Assembly: GCA_963678705.1 (NCBI GenBank)
Contig: CAVMBN010000142.1
Coordinates: forward strand, 1 to 64,000
From: Panorpa germanica
Taxonomy: Eukaryota > Arthropoda > Insecta > Mecoptera > Panorpidae
Reading direction: 5' to 3'
DNA length: 64,000 nt
A model generated the notes under the pieces. That model searched no databases. It had not been told where the DNA came from and worked only from the letters and a program-made list of their open reading frames with translations. Shown in pieces: positions 63,680 to 64,000 of this stretch (position 1 is its first letter; each line of letters begins with the position of its first letter). Made by a program: the position numbers and the translations under genes.

Positions 63680-64000
63680 GTGTTGCAAAGCAATATTAAC
63701 GTCCTTGTAAACCAATACGTAAGTCTTCCTTTTTGTATTAAGTCCCATCTGTCTTGCCAGAGCTTATACATATATGCATTCATCTCTTTGGCAATATATT
63801 TAGTATCGTCTCCAGACTTTTATCCTACAGCCGCATTAACTTTAAATCCTCGAAATTTGTCGCATTAATTTTAAATCATCAAAATTTGATTTTTTCAGTT
63901 CTAGCGTAATTTGTACTTGAGTAAGTGCATGAGTGATTTTTAAATCTAAAGGAATTGTCCCCAATATCACTTGCACCACTTCTGTAGATACAGTTCTGCA
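63680..64000. repeat. Array unit U34, partial (window end)
   Basis: First 321 bases of a unit close to the common type, with ACGTAAGTC as in U2 and U24 but without their other markers. It ends within the post-RT fragment. Confidence 0.93.

Larger units (their letters stand above)
62984..64000. repeat. Tandem array block 3 (U33 tail, U34 head), continues past window end
   Basis: After the BEL element the unit resumes at GGCACATTGAATTT, the continuation of the sequence left at 56616, and a new unit anchor occurs at 63680. The window ends inside U34 with no sign of an array edge. Confidence 0.95.

Noticed and set aside
1-64000. CRISPR array or prokaryotic operon
   Set aside because: The repeat unit is 1.6 kb, not a short repeat with unique spacers, and all coding remnants are eukaryotic retroelements.
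1-64000. Selection to keep the 110-codon RT fragment open as a new protein
   Set aside because: It is open in most units, but stops differ from unit to unit (U4, U11, U14, U24, U31), and recent copying alone explains the rest. A dN/dS test across units would be needed to reopen this.
1-64000. Calling the array a piRNA cluster or centromere
   Set aside because: Plausible for such a locus, but nothing in the sequence alone shows it.

Overview
The window looks like satellite-type heterochromatin from an AT-rich arthropod, most likely insect, genome. The evidence is eukaryotic throughout: a long tandem array of about 1.586 kb units, each carrying a dead fragment of a non-LTR (LINE) reverse transcriptase, interrupted by two LTR retrotransposons. 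One is a Ty1/copia element with the initiator-methionine half-tRNA primer site known from Drosophila copia. The other is a BEL/Pao element. I cannot name the species. I see no host gene, rRNA, CRISPR array or intact coding sequence.

Layout: 1-17649 is array (units U1 to first part of U12). 17650-22377 is a copia element on the + strand with 261-bp LTRs and a 5-bp target duplication (ATTTT). 22378-56616 is array (rest of U12 to first part of U33). 56617-62983 is a BEL/Pao element on the - strand with 481-bp LTRs and target duplication GGCAC. 62984-64000 is array again (rest of U33 and start of U34). Units are numbered here from the conserved GTGTTGCAAAGC at position 8. Removing each element plus one target duplicate restores a normal-length unit (about 1585 bp at the copia site, about 1563 bp at the BEL site, where the unit also carries a small deletion).

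Each unit holds, on the - strand and in this order, an RT palm fragment (GCPQ..V.GPELWN...FD, then FAND where an active enzyme has a YADD-type box), a post-RT segment (CRTVSTE..QVI.G..PLDL) and a C-terminal piece (LWQDRW....KGR), in broken frames. The order and motifs fit the R1/TRAS-like group of LINEs. The other half of the unit, about 750 bp, is AT-rich, non-coding and unidentified, with several conserved inverted repeats. The same dead RT motif is present in nearly all units, so the array grew from one defective copy.

The array has clear local history. U27-U28 and U29-U30 are an almost perfect 3182-bp tandem duplication. U6-U8 recur as U9-U11 at a 4758-bp offset. U9 is a chimera whose head matches U4. 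Part of U2 recurs 39.6 kb away in U24. U26 has an internal 238-bp duplication. U31-U33 form a divergent subfamily. Both LTR elements are recent but damaged: copia LTRs differ at 4 of 261 positions, BEL LTRs at 2 of 481. Copia has two frameshifts and one nonsense codon; BEL has two apparent frameshifts and one nonsense codon.
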